DNA of 64,000 nt from NCBI RefSeq assembly GCF_020103725.1, contig NZ_JAHXBG010000023.1, positions 62,001 through 126,000 of the forward strand, read 5' to 3'. Position 1 is the first letter of the stretch. Every line of letters starts with the position of its first letter. This DNA comes from Hyalangium gracile (lineage in GTDB: Bacteria; Myxococcota; Myxococcia; Myxococcales; Myxococcaceae). The position numbers were made by a program, and so were the translations under genes. The notes under the pieces are model-generated. The model did no database searches. It was not told where the DNA came from and saw nothing but the letters and a program-made list of their open reading frames with translations. Positions 46,201 to 57,944 of the stretch are shown piece after piece.

Positions 46201-46791
46201 ATGGTTAGCAGTGACACCAGCGAGCTCGTTCGCCGGCTGGAGCTGGTGCGGCCCGTCCACACGGTGAGGGGGCTGGCCTTCAACGCCATCCTGGCCCTGC
46301 TGGCCCAGCATGCGGGCGAGGAGGCCTCCGCGCGGCTAGCCCGGGAGCTGGGCCTGCGGCGCATGGTCGACTTCTTCTCCTACCCGGCGGGCGACTTCAT
46401 CCGCCTGCTCTACGCCGCCGCGGACCAGCTGGCGCCGCACCTGGGCTCGCGGCACGAGGCCCTCAAGGCCTGTGGCGCCGCGTGCCTCAACCACTTCTTC
46501 TACTCCTCCACCGTGGGGCGGGCGCTGGCGAAGATCATGGGCCGGAATGATCCGTTCCGGGCCTTCTCCAACACGCCCATCGCCTACGCCACGCTGGTGA
46601 ACTACGGCTCTCACGAGTGCGAGGTGGTGGGCCCCCGGCAGCTGCGGCTCGTCTTCCGCGGCGACATGCAGCCCGCCGTCTTCCACGAGGGCACGCTGTC
46701 GGCGGCGCTCCAGGTGACGGGCGTCCAGGGGAGGGTGACGAGCACCGTCCACGGGCTGGACCACGCGGACTTCCTGATCGAGTGGGACTGA
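46201..46791 (+). CDS. DUF2378 (TIGR02265) Myxococcales paralogous-family protein
   Basis: A 196-residue protein of the family known almost only from Myxococcales with many paralogues per genome. Typical features are VRGLAFNAILALL, the FFSYPAGDFIRLLYAAAD segment and a conserved FRGDMQPAVFHEGTL near the C-terminus. The function is unknown. It begins with ATG 46201 and converges on the M23 peptidase gene. Confidence 0.85.
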   Translation: MVSSDTSELVRRLELVRPVHTVRGLAFNAILALLAQHAGEEASARLARELGLRRMVDFFSYPAGDFIRLLYAAADQLAPHLGSRHEALKACGAACLNHFFYSSTVGRALAKIMGRNDPFRAFSNTPIAYATLVNYGSHECEVVGPRQLRLVFRGDMQPAVFHEGTLSAALQVTGVQGRVTSTVHGLDHADFLIEWD

Positions 46792-46801
46792 GGCGCCCGG
46801 C

Positions 46802-48001
46802 TCAGGGCGTGGCGGCGGCGGCCTGGGGCCCCGGGCCCGGAGTGCCGGCCACGGCGGCCATGGAGACGGAGTCCAGCTGCGAGGCCAGCTCCTTGGCGCG
46901 GGCGAGGAAGTCCGGCAGCTGCGCCTTGGGCAGCGGCTCCGCGCGGGGGTACTTCTGGGTGAGCGGGTTGACGAACTGCCCGTTGCGCTTGAGGGCGAAG
47001 TGCAGGTGGGGGCCGGTGCTGCGGCCGGTGTTGCCCGAGTAGGCAATCACCTGCTTCTGGCTCACCCGCGAGCCCACGCGCACGCCGGCGCCGTACTTGG
47101 ACAGGTGCAGGTAGCACGTCTCCAGGCCGTTGATGTGGCGCACGCAGACGGTGTTGCCGCCCGCGCCGGTGTTCTGCGCCTTCGTCACCGTGCCGTCGGC
47201 CACCGCCCACACCGGCGTGCCGATGGGCGTGCCGTAGTCCACGCCGTTGTGGTTCTTCACGTACTGGAGCACCGGGTGGAAGCGCGAGCCGAACGTGCTG
47301 GTGATGTGCGCGAACTTCAGCGGGCTCTTGAGGAACGTCTTCCGGGCGCTGGAGCCGTCCTCCTGGAAGTAGTTGGCCTGCTCGTTGGGAGGCTGGAAGC
47401 GGAAGACGCGCTTGGTGCCCACCAGCCCGCCCTCGTAGGCGGCGGCCAGCACCTCGCCGTAGCGCAGCACCCGGCCCTTGGAGACGAACTTCTCCACCAG
47501 CGCCCGCGCCTTGTCGCCCTTGCGCGTGTCCCGGTAGAAGTCGATGTCCCAGGCGAACACGTCCGCCAGCACCACGCCGATGCTGGGGTCCTCACCCGCC
47601 GCCAGCGCCGCCTCGTAGAGCGAGGTGCTGATCTCCAGCGAGACCAGGCTGACCTGCTTCTCCACTTCAATCGTCCGCTTGCTGCCCACGTACTTGTCGC
47701 CGTCGCGGCGTACCTGCCACTCGTCCACCGCGCTCTGCCGGTAGTCGAAGAAGTCCAGCACGCCGTCGCGCAGCACCAGGCGGAACTGATCGCCCGGCCG
47801 GGACTTGCGGAAGTCGAACACGCCCTCGAGCGCGGAGATGACGGCCTCCACCTGCTCGTCCGGCAGCGCCGCCTCGTGCAGCGCTCCCGCGAGCGTCTGC
47901 CGCGGCTCGATGCGGCGGTTCTTCACCTGGTAGCTGTAGGAGGCGGAGGCGAGCGGCGCGGCCAGCAAGGCCGCCAGGCAGAGCAGGGGAGCGATTCTCA
48001 T
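46802..48001 (-). CDS. M23-family peptidoglycan endopeptidase
   Basis: A 399-residue exported protein. A signal peptide (MRIAPLLCLAALLAAPLASA), a ~200-residue N-terminal domain resembling the OapA/LytM-associated region, and a C-terminal LytM/M23 domain with zinc-ligand motif HNGVD (HxxxD) and HLHF (HxH), all intact. It should cleave cross-links in peptidoglycan during growth, division or sporulation. The C-terminus after the domain is a low-complexity Pro/Ala tail. The ATG at 48001 gives the signal peptide. Confidence 0.92.
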   Translation of the reverse strand: MRIAPLLCLAALLAAPLASASYSYQVKNRRIEPRQTLAGALHEAALPDEQVEAVISALEGVFDFRKSRPGDQFRLVLRDGVLDFFDYRQSAVDEWQVRRDGDKYVGSKRTIEVEKQVSLVSLEISTSLYEAALAAGEDPSIGVVLADVFAWDIDFYRDTRKGDKARALVEKFVSKGRVLRYGEVLAAAYEGGLVGTKRVFRFQPPNEQANYFQEDGSSARKTFLKSPLKFAHITSTFGSRFHPVLQYVKNHNGVDYGTPIGTPVWAVADGTVTKAQNTGAGGNTVCVRHINGLETCYLHLSKYGAGVRVGSRVSQKQVIAYSGNTGRSTGPHLHFALKRNGQFVNPLTQKYPRAEPLPKAQLPDFLARAKELASQLDSVSMAAVAGTPGPGPQAAAATP

Positions 48002-48096
48002 GGGCGCTGATACAGGAGTGTAGAAGAGGATCTCGCCCCTGCCCAAATCCTGGCCGGGAATTTTCGCGCGCTCGGCTGGCCGGCTGCCCTTCCGGG

Positions 48097-48546
48097 CTAG
48101 GCGCTCGCCTTCATGGTGATGTGCACCGGGGTGGCCTGGGCCAGGTTGTCGCTCACGGGGCAGCGCGCCTCCACTTCGCTCTTCAGCTTCGCGATCTGCT
48201 CGGCGCTGGCGGTGCTCTTGATGTGGATGGTCACCTCGAGCGACTGGTACCCGGCGCGCACGGCGCGGTCCGTGCCGGCGAACTTCGAGGGATCCAGCGA
48301 GCCCTTCACGGAGATCTCCGTGCCGGACACGGGGATGCCCAGCTCCTTGGCGATGAAGAACGTCATGTAGTTCAGGCAGCCCGCGTGCGCGGCGAGGATG
48401 AAGTCCAGCGGGCTCGGGGCGCCGTTGCGGCCACCCAGCTCCGGGGGCTCGTCCATGAAGATCTTGAACGCGCCCACCTCGGTGGTGCTGCGGGCCATGC
48501 TCTCGCCGACGGTGCGGACCTCTCCGGTGTACAGCTGCTTCGCCAT
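48097..48546 (-). CDS. OsmC/Ohr-family peroxidase
   Basis: A 149-residue protein with the two redox cysteines of the family, C57 in AAHAGCLNYM and C129 in ARCPVSDNL. It has the expected size and RNGAPSPLDFILAA start of the fold. OsmC proteins reduce organic hydroperoxides in the cytoplasm; they are induced by osmotic or peroxide stress. ATG 48546 is preceded by an AAGGAGAG ribosome-binding site that forms part of a hairpin (48557-48588). Confidence 0.88.
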   Translation of the reverse strand: MAKQLYTGEVRTVGESMARSTTEVGAFKIFMDEPPELGGRNGAPSPLDFILAAHAGCLNYMTFFIAKELGIPVSGTEISVKGSLDPSKFAGTDRAVRAGYQSLEVTIHIKSTASAEQIAKLKSEVEARCPVSDNLAQATPVHITMKASA

Positions 48547-48556
48547 GGTGTGCTCT

Positions 48557-48588
48557 CCTTGGGGGTGCGCCAGATAAGCACCCCAAGG
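48557..48588 (-). promoter_or_regulatory. hairpin overlapping the osmC ribosome-binding site
   Basis: An inverted repeat, CCTTGGGGGTGC (48557-48568) and GCACCCCAAGG (48578-48588), with one bulge. On the minus-strand message the 3' arm ends in CCCCCAAGG, the start of the AAGGAGA Shine-Dalgarno, 11 bp before the osmC ATG. If the stem forms it would limit ribosome access. It may instead terminate the upstream gene (48618-49199), or be an operator. Structure observed, role inferred. Confidence 0.55.
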
Positions 48589-48617
48589 ACTCCCCGCGAA
48601 GCGTGGGGGCCACTCGG

Positions 48618-49199
48618 CTACTTCGGCTGCTGCCGCATGCGCTTGAGGCGCTGGTACTCCTGCCACTCCGAGTCCGCGCGGGCCAGCAGCCGCGACAGCT
48701 CCTCCTCCTCGGCCGTGAGGGGCTCCTCCGGGGGCTCACCGCCCTCTCCGGAAGCGCCCACCGAGCCACCCTCGGCCGCCGCGTGCGCCAGCCGGACGGC
48801 GGCCGACTGCGTGGCCAGGCCGGGCCAGCTCGTCCGGCCCCGCTCGATGCTCACCTCGACCCACGGCTCCTTCGAGGTGTTCTCGCGCGGATCGAACACG
48901 AGCCGTGCGCGAAGGTCCCCCTGGAACCGCACCATCAGTGCGCCCAGGACCTTCTGGAAGAAGGCGCCCTGTGCGTCCTGGGAGACGCAGATCTCCACCA
49001 GCTCCGCGGCGTCTCCCTCCATGTGGAAGCGCAGGAAGCTGTCCTGCCCCTGCTGCTCCAGGACGAGCGTGCCGTCCTCATCCCGCTCCAGCCGCACGGC
49101 CACGGCCGAGCCCAGCTCCGTCGGGAGCCGCTCCAGCGCGAGCTTTGGCAGCTCCAGCCGGAAGGAAAGCACCTCCACTGTTTCGATGCGCGAGCCCAT
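48618..49199 (-). CDS. hypothetical protein with coiled C-terminus
   Basis: A 193-residue soluble protein. Residues ~1-130 form a mixed alpha/beta region (ETVEVLSFRLELPKLALERLPTE...) with no motif I recognise, then a Gly/Ser/Glu linker and a charged C-terminal helix (AEEEELSRLLARADSEWQEYQRLKRMRQQ). It starts 33 bp after the spoVR stop on the same strand and is likely the last member of the prkA-yeaH-spoVR operon, which would make it a lineage-specific addition. Confidence 0.65.
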   Translation of the reverse strand: MGSRIETVEVLSFRLELPKLALERLPTELGSAVAVRLERDEDGTLVLEQQGQDSFLRFHMEGDAAELVEICVSQDAQGAFFQKVLGALMVRFQGDLRARLVFDPRENTSKEPWVEVSIERGRTSWPGLATQSAAVRLAHAAAEGGSVGASGEGGEPPEEPLTAEEEELSRLLARADSEWQEYQRLKRMRQQPK

Positions 49200-49232
49200 C
49201 CGTTCGTCACTCCGGCAAACCCAGACCCACTC

Positions 49233-50726
49233 TCAGAGATCGACCTTCTTCTCCGAGTGGTTCTGGCCGTCATAGCGTAGCATGACGCCCTTGCCATCGT
49301 ACCTCGTAACGATATTGACGGGGCGTCGCCAGAGGGACTGCAAATTTTTAAGCGTCTCGCGTGCGTAGTCGCCCTTCAGGTCCTGCCCGTCGTGCTTGTG
49401 CGCCAGCAGCAGCTCGCTGCGGTTCTCGAAGTTGCCGTCGATCACTTCGATGATGGGCTGGCCGAAGTTGGTGAGTCCCTGGAGCAGCTTGGCCTTCACC
49501 TTGCGGAACTCGCGGTCGAGGATCTCCCATGAGTTGCGCTTGTCGTTGAAGCCGTAGACGAACAGCTTCTGCTCGATGGCGAACTCGGGGGTGAGGAAGG
49601 TGTCGATGAAGGTGATGTCGTTGTAGTGCTTGCGGACCTCGAAGATCTTCTCGCGGCCGGCGCCCAGCTTCTTGTCCCACGAGCCCCGCGCCCGCAGGTC
49701 ATCACACTCATCCCACTCCTTGCCGAAGCGGCCCTTGTTCCAGCGCTCCTCGATGTCGCGCCACAGCTCGATGCCCAGTTTGTAGGGGTTCAAAGCACCG
49801 GGCCGGGTGCCCATGGTGCCGGAGTGGCGGTCCGCGTAGTCGATGATCTCGTCATCCTTGAGGGCGCGGCGGGTCATGATGGTGGAGTGCCAGTAGCTGG
49901 CCCAGCCCTCGTTCATGATCTTCGTCTGGCCCTGGGGCGCGAAGTAGTAGGCCTCGTCGCGCAGGATGCTGAGGATGTCTGCCTCCCAGGGCTCCAGGGG
50001 GGCGTACTCGAGCAGGAAGTAGAGCACGTCGCGCTGGGCGCGCTCGGGGAACTTCTTGGCCTTGGCCTTCTCGTCCTCCACCTTCTTGCGCTGGCTCTCG
50101 AGGAACTCGCTGGGGTTGATGAAGCCGCGCATGTACTCGCGGCCCACCTTGAAGCCCTCCACGCGCTCGTTGGCCTTGGCCTCGTCCTCGGCCCGCTTGG
50201 GGTCCGGGTTGCGGCGGATGTGCGGGGCGTGCTGATCGATGAGGTTCTCCAGACTGAGCGTCCGGTCGATGAAGTCCTCCACCTTCTCCACGCCGATCTT
50301 GTCGATCCACCGCCGCACGCGCGTGGCGTGGTTGGCCATCTCGTCGATCATCCGCCGGTTGGTGTGGCGGAACGAGAAGTTGTTCTTGAAGAAGTCGCAG
50401 TGCCCGTACACGTGGGCCATCACGAGCTTCTGGTCCACGTCCGCGTTGCTCTCCAGCAGGTACGCGTAGCAGGGGTCGTTGTTGATGACGAGCTCGTAGA
50501 TCTTCGACAGGCCGTACTCGTAGCCCTTGGAGAGCTGCTCGTACTCCATGCCCCAGCGCCAGTGCGGGTAGCGGTTGGGGAAGCCTCCGTAGGAGGCGAC
50601 CATGTTCATCTCGTCATAGGTGACGACCTCGAACACGGTCTCGAAGAAGTCGAGCCCGAACTCGCGGGCGTACCCGAGGACCTCGTCCTTGAGCTTGGCC
50701 AGGTGGGGTGTGAGGCTCTTGGGCAT
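49233..50726 (-). CDS. spoVR: SpoVR-family protein
   Basis: A 497-residue SpoVR/YcgB family protein. The recognisable features are [35 protein letters not shown] near the N-terminus, [13 protein letters not shown] and a long conserved C-terminal part, of full family length. SpoVR is needed for Bacillus spore cortex formation, but its biochemical role is unresolved. It is the third gene of the PrkA cluster, 33 bp after the yeaH gene, a gene order conserved from E. coli (yeaG-yeaH, ycgB) to sporulating bacteria. Confidence 0.93.
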   Translation of the reverse strand: MPKSLTPHLAKLKDEVLGYAREFGLDFFETVFEVVTYDEMNMVASYGGFPNRYPHWRWGMEYEQLSKGYEYGLSKIYELVINNDPCYAYLLESNADVDQKLVMAHVYGHCDFFKNNFSFRHTNRRMIDEMANHATRVRRWIDKIGVEKVEDFIDRTLSLENLIDQHAPHIRRNPDPKRAEDEAKANERVEGFKVGREYMRGFINPSEFLESQRKKVEDEKAKAKKFPERAQRDVLYFLLEYAPLEPWEADILSILRDEAYYFAPQGQTKIMNEGWASYWHSTIMTRRALKDDEIIDYADRHSGTMGTRPGALNPYKLGIELWRDIEERWNKGRFGKEWDECDDLRARGSWDKKLGAGREKIFEVRKHYNDITFIDTFLTPEFAIEQKLFVYGFNDKRNSWEILDREFRKVKAKLLQGLTNFGQPIIEVIDGNFENRSELLLAHKHDGQDLKGDYARETLKNLQSLWRRPVNIVTRYDGKGVMLRYDGQNHSEKKVDL

Positions 50727-50759
50727 CGGGCGGGTGCTCCGTGGGGGCGGGGTGGCGCT

Positions 50760-51872
50760 TCAGCGGCCCTTGCCGAGGAAGTCCTTGATGGAGTTGTAGA
50801 TGGCGTCCTTGTCGGCGATCTCGCTGAGGGCGACGTTCGTCTGGTCCCCCACGGCCTCGCGCAAGTCCTTGATGAACTGGCCGCTGCCGTAGGGGCTCTC
50901 CACCTGGCCGTAGGCGAACTGGTTCACGCCCGGCAGGATGTCGTTCTTCAGCATGTCGATGCACTGGCGCGTGTCGTCCGCGCTCCAGTTGTCGCCGTCC
51001 GAGAAGTGGAACGGGTAGATGTTCCACGCGCTCTTCGGGTAATCGGCCTGGATGATGTCCCGGCAGAGCTTGTAGGCGCTGGAGATCATCGTCCCGCCGG
51101 ACTCGCGGGTGTGGAAGAAGGTGTCCCGGTCCACCTCGCGAGCCACCGCGTCGTGGATGATGTAGCGGGACTCCAGCCCCTTGTACTGGTGGCGCAGCCA
51201 CGTATCGAGCCAGAAGCTCTCGATGCGGACGATCTCCTTCTGCTCGTCGCCCATCGAGCCCGACACGTCCATCATGTAGATGATGACGGCGTTGGTCTCC
51301 GGCAGATCCTGCAGCTTGTAGCTGCGGTAGCGCCGGTCCTCGCGCGTGGGGATGATGACGGGCTTCTTCGGATCGTACGTGCCGGTGGCGATCTGCCGCT
51401 TCAGCGCCTGCTTGAAGGTGCGCTTGAAGTGACGCAGCGACTCCGGGCCGGTGGTGTTGATGCCGGTGTACTTGATTCTCTGGGTGACGATCTTCTCGTT
51501 GTGCCGGCGCTCGATGTTGGGCAGCTGCAGCTCCTCGCCGAGGATCTGCGCCAGCTCGTCCAGGGTGACGTCCACTTCCAGGGCGTGCTCGCCCTCGCCC
51601 TGGCCGGCCTGGCCGTGCCCGTCCCCGGGCTGTACCTGCCCGGGGCCGAGCGTCTGACCCACCTCGCCGTCGCCCTGCCCGACACCGCCCTGCTCCTTGT
51701 GTCCGTACTTGAAGCGCGGGATGTCGATGAAGGGGATGGGGATGGAGATGGCATCCTTGCCCTTCTTGCCGAGCATCTCGCCCTTCTGCACGTACTTGCG
51801 CAGGTTGGCCTTGATCTTCCCTCGGACGATCGCCTTGAAGCGGGCGTGGTCTTGGTGGATCTTCAGGGACAC
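50760..51872 (-). CDS. yeaH: YeaH/YhbH (DUF444) family protein
   Basis: A 370-residue protein with a C-terminal von Willebrand A-like fold: [18 protein letters not shown] is the metal-ion-dependent adhesion motif (DxSxS), followed by [14 protein letters not shown]. The N-terminal half is basic and Gly-rich. It begins with a GTG at 51872, 2 bp after the TAG of prkA, so translation is coupled. It is thought to work with the PrkA kinase in the stationary-phase/sporulation response. Confidence 0.93.
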   Translation of the reverse strand: MSLKIHQDHARFKAIVRGKIKANLRKYVQKGEMLGKKGKDAISIPIPFIDIPRFKYGHKEQGGVGQGDGEVGQTLGPGQVQPGDGHGQAGQGEGEHALEVDVTLDELAQILGEELQLPNIERRHNEKIVTQRIKYTGINTTGPESLRHFKRTFKQALKRQIATGTYDPKKPVIIPTREDRRYRSYKLQDLPETNAVIIYMMDVSGSMGDEQKEIVRIESFWLDTWLRHQYKGLESRYIIHDAVAREVDRDTFFHTRESGGTMISSAYKLCRDIIQADYPKSAWNIYPFHFSDGDNWSADDTRQCIDMLKNDILPGVNQFAYGQVESPYGSGQFIKDLREAVGDQTNVALSEIADKDAIYNSIKDFLGKGR

Positions 51873-51874
51873 GC

Positions 51875-53938
<2,064 letters not shown>

Positions 53939-54473
53939 GTCTCTCCCTCGAGGCCACCCGAGGGCGCGGGAGTCGCGCACACGAGGGGCCAGAATTTGAA
54001 CCTGGGGGGCTGGATACCCATTCCGATGCACCCCGCTAGCGGGTCCCAGGCAACAACGCTCCTGGCGCCCCTTCGGGACCCCGCCGCGGAGTGGGACCGC
54101 GTGGTCAGCACGTGTCGGAAGTGCCAGTTGGGGGCACCCCCTCCACGGGGTGAAAAGGCATCCTGATTATAAGGACCCCAGTCCCGGCGGGTAGGGTCCA
54201 GCGGGTCATCTCCCCATCAGTGAACGTCCGGGACCGGTGGCCGACCGGCTCGGAGGCTCAGTTGTGGGGCAATATCCCCTATGTATGGACATAACGGCGG
54301 GGGGGTGTGACGTGCAACCGAGCCTGCTGGAGGGGTAGGGGTGAAGGTAGGACACTCGGCCCATGGGGTTGGAGTGTCGGGCAGTGAGCAGGAGGGGAGG
54401 TGGGAAGGGGGCCGGGCAGGGGAGCAGGGGTCGCTTGGTTTTGGGCCCTGCCTGCGTATCCTCCCGCGCCTCC
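53939..54473. other. divergent control region of prkA operon and GT39-like gene (535 bp)
   Basis: No gene is convincing here. A TATAAT hexamer reads leftward at 54171-54166 with no good -35, so it is only a weak promoter candidate for prkA. No -24/-12 sigma-54 pair was found. Palindromic pieces, e.g. CGCTAGCG near 54035, may be binding sites. Confidence 0.4.
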
Positions 54474-56060
54474 ATGGCGTCCGCACTGTCCTCAGTCCCC
54501 GCAGCCTCCCCCTCGCCCGAGCCGATGCTGTCGGCGGTGCCCGAGCCCGAGCGTGAGCCGTCCCCGCGGCTGCTGCTCGGGCTGTTGATCGTCGCGGCGC
54601 TGGTGCCTCGGCTGGTGGTGTTCCCGGTGAACGAGAACCTGTACGGGGACGCGGTGGCGCGCACGGAGCTGGCCGAGCGCTGGCTGCAGGCGCCGCACTT
54701 CATCCGATCATTCAAGGATGGGGCGCTGCAGTTCGGGCCGCTGCACCTGTACATGGTGGGGGCGGCGCTGAAGGTGATCGATCGGGAGCACGCGGGCCGG
54801 GCGGTGAGCCTGCTGTTCGGCGTGCTGTCGGTGGTGCCGCTGTTCGCGCTGACGCGGCGCTACTTCGGCTGGCGCGCGGGGCTGTGGGCGGGCCTGGCCT
54901 TCTGCGTCTGGGGCATGCACCTGCAGATGTCCACCACGGCGGCCAGCGAGGCGGTGGCGCTGTTCTTCATGCTGAGCGTGTTCGCGCTGTTCTCGCAGGC
55001 GCTGGAGGAGAGCCGGTTCGGCCCGCTGTTCGGGGCGGCGGTGGTGCTGAACCTGGCATGCGCGCTGCGCTACGACGCCTGGATGTACATTCCCCTGCTG
55101 GCGGTGATGCCGCTGCTGTGGAGGGGGGACAAGGTGGCGGGCGTGACGATGGCCGTGTCCTTCGGCCTGCTGTGCCTGCCGTTTCCGCTGCTGTGGATGC
55201 AGGGCAACGAGCTGGCGCACGGCGATCCGCTCTACCCCATCAAGTACATCGACGAGTTCCACAAGAACTGGGTGGCGAGCTCGGGCGGCGGGGGGAAGGA
55301 CTGGTGGCTGCGTGCCCAGGGACTGGGCTTCTGGCCGGGGACGGCGCTCTTCACGCTCACTCCGGGGGTGGCGCTGCTGGGGATGGCCGGCATGGTGAAG
55401 GCGTGGCGCGAGCGGCCGGAGCTGCGCTGGCTGGTGCTGGCGGCGCTGGTGCCCACCGCTTACTACACCTTCCGGGCGGCGGTGCTGCTCGACTTCATGC
55501 CGCTGGGGCGCTTCACGGTGACTCAGGTGGTGCTGGTGCTGCCGTTCGTCGCGCTCGGCCTCAAGGCATGCGTGGGGGCGTGGGGGGCAGGGGCGGGCAA
55601 GGCGGTGGCGGGGACGAGCCTCGCGCTGGCGGTGACGATGCCCGTGGCGCTGGGCCTCTCTACCTTCCGGGTGGACGGGAGCTGGCGCGACTCGCTGAGG
55701 CCCGTGAGCCCGACCTCCACCAATCCGCAGCCGGTGATGCAGGCGGTGCGCTTCATCGAGGCGGAGGTGGCGGAGAAGGGGAAGGCGTTCGTGCTCGACA
55801 GCGACGATCGGTACATGGATCTGCAGCTCGGCTTCTTCGTCGGGCTGCCCGAGGCCCGCATGGTGCGGATGCGCTGGGGCGGCTTCCGGCAGCGGGTGGA
55901 GACGGAGCGGCCGGAGTACCTCGTGCGCTTCGAGCAGGGCGCGCTCGCGCGGGAGCCCTGGGTGAAGCTGGAGGGGCGCACGCTGAGGCTCGGCGACGTC
56001 ACCTATGAAGAGGTGGACGGCTTCTCCGCGCCCGTGCACGTCTACCGGCTGCGGCCGTAG
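54474..56060 (+). CDS. GT39-like membrane glycosyltransferase
   Basis: A 528-residue polytopic protein with roughly ten to twelve transmembrane helices. The first large loop contains ENLYGDAVARTELAERW, the position of the acidic catalytic residue in the ArnT/PMT (PF13231) family, which transfers sugars from lipid-phosphate donors. A short soluble C-terminal domain ends in VYRLRP. Probable function: glycosylation of envelope lipids or proteins. The N-terminal ~35 residues are Pro/Ser/Glu-rich, so a start at a later ATG (54525, MLSAVPEP) is possible. It converges on the ruvX gene. Confidence 0.75.
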   Translation: MASALSSVPAASPSPEPMLSAVPEPEREPSPRLLLGLLIVAALVPRLVVFPVNENLYGDAVARTELAERWLQAPHFIRSFKDGALQFGPLHLYMVGAALKVIDREHAGRAVSLLFGVLSVVPLFALTRRYFGWRAGLWAGLAFCVWGMHLQMSTTAASEAVALFFMLSVFALFSQALEESRFGPLFGAAVVLNLACALRYDAWMYIPLLAVMPLLWRGDKVAGVTMAVSFGLLCLPFPLLWMQGNELAHGDPLYPIKYIDEFHKNWVASSGGGGKDWWLRAQGLGFWPGTALFTLTPGVALLGMAGMVKAWRERPELRWLVLAALVPTAYYTFRAAVLLDFMPLGRFTVTQVVLVLPFVALGLKACVGAWGAGAGKAVAGTSLALAVTMPVALGLSTFRVDGSWRDSLRPVSPTSTNPQPVMQAVRFIEAEVAEKGKAFVLDSDDRYMDLQLGFFVGLPEARMVRMRWGGFRQRVETERPEYLVRFEQGALAREPWVKLEGRTLRLGDVTYEEVDGFSAPVHVYRLRP

Positions 56061-56067
56061 CGGCGCC

Positions 56068-56083
56068 GAGCCCCGCGGGGCTC
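56068..56083. terminator. palindrome between convergent genes
   Basis: A 16-bp perfect palindrome, GAGCCCC-GC-GGGGCTC style, just after the GT39-like stop and overlapping the ruvX stop codon. The loop is too small for a classic hairpin but it could slip to form one; low confidence as a terminator. Confidence 0.35.
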
Positions 56084-56534
56084 AGGCCTCCGGGTCGTAG
56101 TCGTCCGCATGCCCGTCGGCCACCGAGCGGTGGGCGTCGAGCCAGCCCTGGAGGATGAACTGGGCGGCCACCTGATCGATGACCTGGCGGCGCTTGGCTC
56201 GGGAGAGGTCCGCCTCGAGCAGGGTCCGCTCGGCCGCCACCGTGGACAGCCGCTCGTCCCAGAACTCCACCGGCAGGCCGAGCGCCTGGCTCGCCGCGTC
56301 GGCGAACTTCCGGGAGGCCTCGGCGCGCGGGCCCTCCGAGCCATCCATGTTGAGGGGCAGCCCCACGACGAGGCGTGAGGCCTCGTGCTCGCGCGCTAGC
56401 CCGGCCAGCTCCGCGAGGTCCGCCTTGAGGTTGGTGCGCCGTATCGTGGTGACGGCCTGGGCGGTCAGCCCGAGCCCGTCCGAGACGGCCACCCCGATGG
56501 TCTTGGTACCCACGTCGAGGCCCAGCGTGCGCAT
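56082..56534 (-). CDS. ruvX: RuvX/YqgF Holliday-junction resolvase-like nuclease
   Basis: A 150-residue RNase H-fold protein. The start is RTLGLDVGTKTIGVAVSDGLGL (catalytic Asp of the family), with the later motifs VVGLPLNMDGSEGP and FWDERLSTVAAER and a C-terminal Asp in VIDQVAAQFILQGWL. It processes 16S rRNA ends or resolves junctions. Size and motifs are normal for the family. Confidence 0.93.
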   Translation of the reverse strand: MRTLGLDVGTKTIGVAVSDGLGLTAQAVTTIRRTNLKADLAELAGLAREHEASRLVVGLPLNMDGSEGPRAEASRKFADAASQALGLPVEFWDERLSTVAAERTLLEADLSRAKRRQVIDQVAAQFILQGWLDAHRSVADGHADDYDPEA

Positions 56535-56741
56535 GGCCGCGGGACTCTAGTCGCAATCTCGCGCCATGGACCGCACCGTCCACGGACAGGGACGGCTCGC
56601 CGTCGGCTGGCCAACCTAACCCACTGAATTCGTTGGATGCGGAGCAGGCGAGGGCGTCGGCATCGCCGGTGCAATCGCCCGGTGCGTCCGATGCGCGGCG
56701 GCTTGCGACTCCAACCTCTTTCCCGACGCGCGGGAGGCAAC

Positions 56742-57902
56742 ATGCTCGACTTCATCAAGAACGCAGTGAACACGCTGGCCGGGCCGATGGCGACCGCGGT
56801 CGATTTCGCGGGGGACAAGCTGGGCCTTCCCCCGATGCTGACCAACTCCATCAAGGCGGTGGCCGGGGCGATGACCGGCAACGTGATGATGGCCGCCAGC
56901 GGCGCGATGGGCGTCATCTCGGATCTGCAGAAGGATCCGCCGGCCCAGACGGAGTTCTACCCGGCTCGCGACATGTCCAAGGCCCAGGAGGGTTATGCCC
57001 CCGCCGGACAGGCCATCTCGACGTCCACCACCGTGAGCTCCCGCCCGGGCAGCACGGCGGGCACCCACGCGGCCAGCACGGCGAGCACGGGCACCCTGGA
57101 GCCGAGCATCCTCGAGTACCGGGACGCGCTGCGCACCATCGCCGCCAACTTCGGCATCCTCGACACGCTCTGCGGCAAGAAGAACGAGAAGATCGACGCG
57201 CAGACGCTGGCGATGGCCGCGAACCTCTCGACGCTGTCCCCCGAGCTGCGCAAGGCGGCTCGCTTCCTCTGCGCGCACCCCGAGTACCGCAACATGGTGG
57301 ACACGGCGGGCAAGGGCGGCAGCGTCGATGGCACCATCAGCCAGCTGGACGTGCAGAAGGCGCTGAAGAAGGTGAACGAGGACATCGAGCGCCATGGCGT
57401 GCGTCAGCCCGCGCCGTCCACGCCCGCTCCCGCGCCGTCGACTCCGCCGCCCGCGGCCGGTACTCCGCCGGCGGGTACGCCGACGAATCCCGTGGAGACC
57501 CGGCCGGAGCCGACGCCGTCCACGCAGTGCCCTCCGGCGACCCCGGCGCCCGGGGCGGGCAGCACGAACTCCGGCAGCGTGAGCGACATCATCAACAACC
57601 CGAACATGAGCCTGGAGGAGAAGCTGCAGGCCATCCTCACGCTGATCTCCCGCGACACGGATGACGAGATCCTCGACGTGATGAAGGAGATGTCGAGCGT
57701 CCGCGACGAGCGCGCCGGCCTGGGCACCGACGAGAAGAGCCGGGCCCGCGAGGCGAAGCTGGAGACGACGATGGAGCAGCTGAACCTGCGCCTCCAGAAG
57801 CTGATGGAGAAGCGCAAGCAGATGTTCGACCTGATGAGCAACATCTCCTCGAAGTTCAACGAGATGGCCAAGCAGGCCATCCAGAACATGGGCCGGGCCT
57901 GA
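56742..57902 (+). CDS. putative type III translocator/needle-complex-like secreted protein
   Basis: A 386-residue protein with no signal peptide. The N-terminus is helical and hydrophobic (LDFIKNAVNTLAGPMATAVDFAGDKLGLPPML). A region of residues ~125-215 (FGILDTLCGKKNEKIDAQTLAMAANLSTLSPELRKAARFL... GGSVDGTISQLDVQKALKK) has EF-hand-like spacing seen in HrpF/NolX-type translocator proteins. A Pro/Thr-rich linker (~222-280) leads to a C-terminal coiled coil (~300-386). The next gene, 42 bp downstream, encodes a SycD/LcrH-like chaperone. No type III apparatus gene is nearby, so the assignment rests on the pair. Confidence 0.5.
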   Translation: MLDFIKNAVNTLAGPMATAVDFAGDKLGLPPMLTNSIKAVAGAMTGNVMMAASGAMGVISDLQKDPPAQTEFYPARDMSKAQEGYAPAGQAISTSTTVSSRPGSTAGTHAASTASTGTLEPSILEYRDALRTIAANFGILDTLCGKKNEKIDAQTLAMAANLSTLSPELRKAARFLCAHPEYRNMVDTAGKGGSVDGTISQLDVQKALKKVNEDIERHGVRQPAPSTPAPAPSTPPPAAGTPPAGTPTNPVETRPEPTPSTQCPPATPAPGAGSTNSGSVSDIINNPNMSLEEKLQAILTLISRDTDDEILDVMKEMSSVRDERAGLGTDEKSRAREAKLETTMEQLNLRLQKLMEKRKQMFDLMSNISSKFNEMAKQAIQNMGRA

Positions 57903-57944
57903 GCCGCCATGGGACGCGTCATCAAGTACCAGGGAGACAGGACG

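Noticed and set aside
53939-54473. Sigma-54 (-24/-12) promoter for the prkA operon
   Set aside because: No TGGCAC-N5-TTGC-type pair was found on the minus strand; only a lone TATAAT hexamer.
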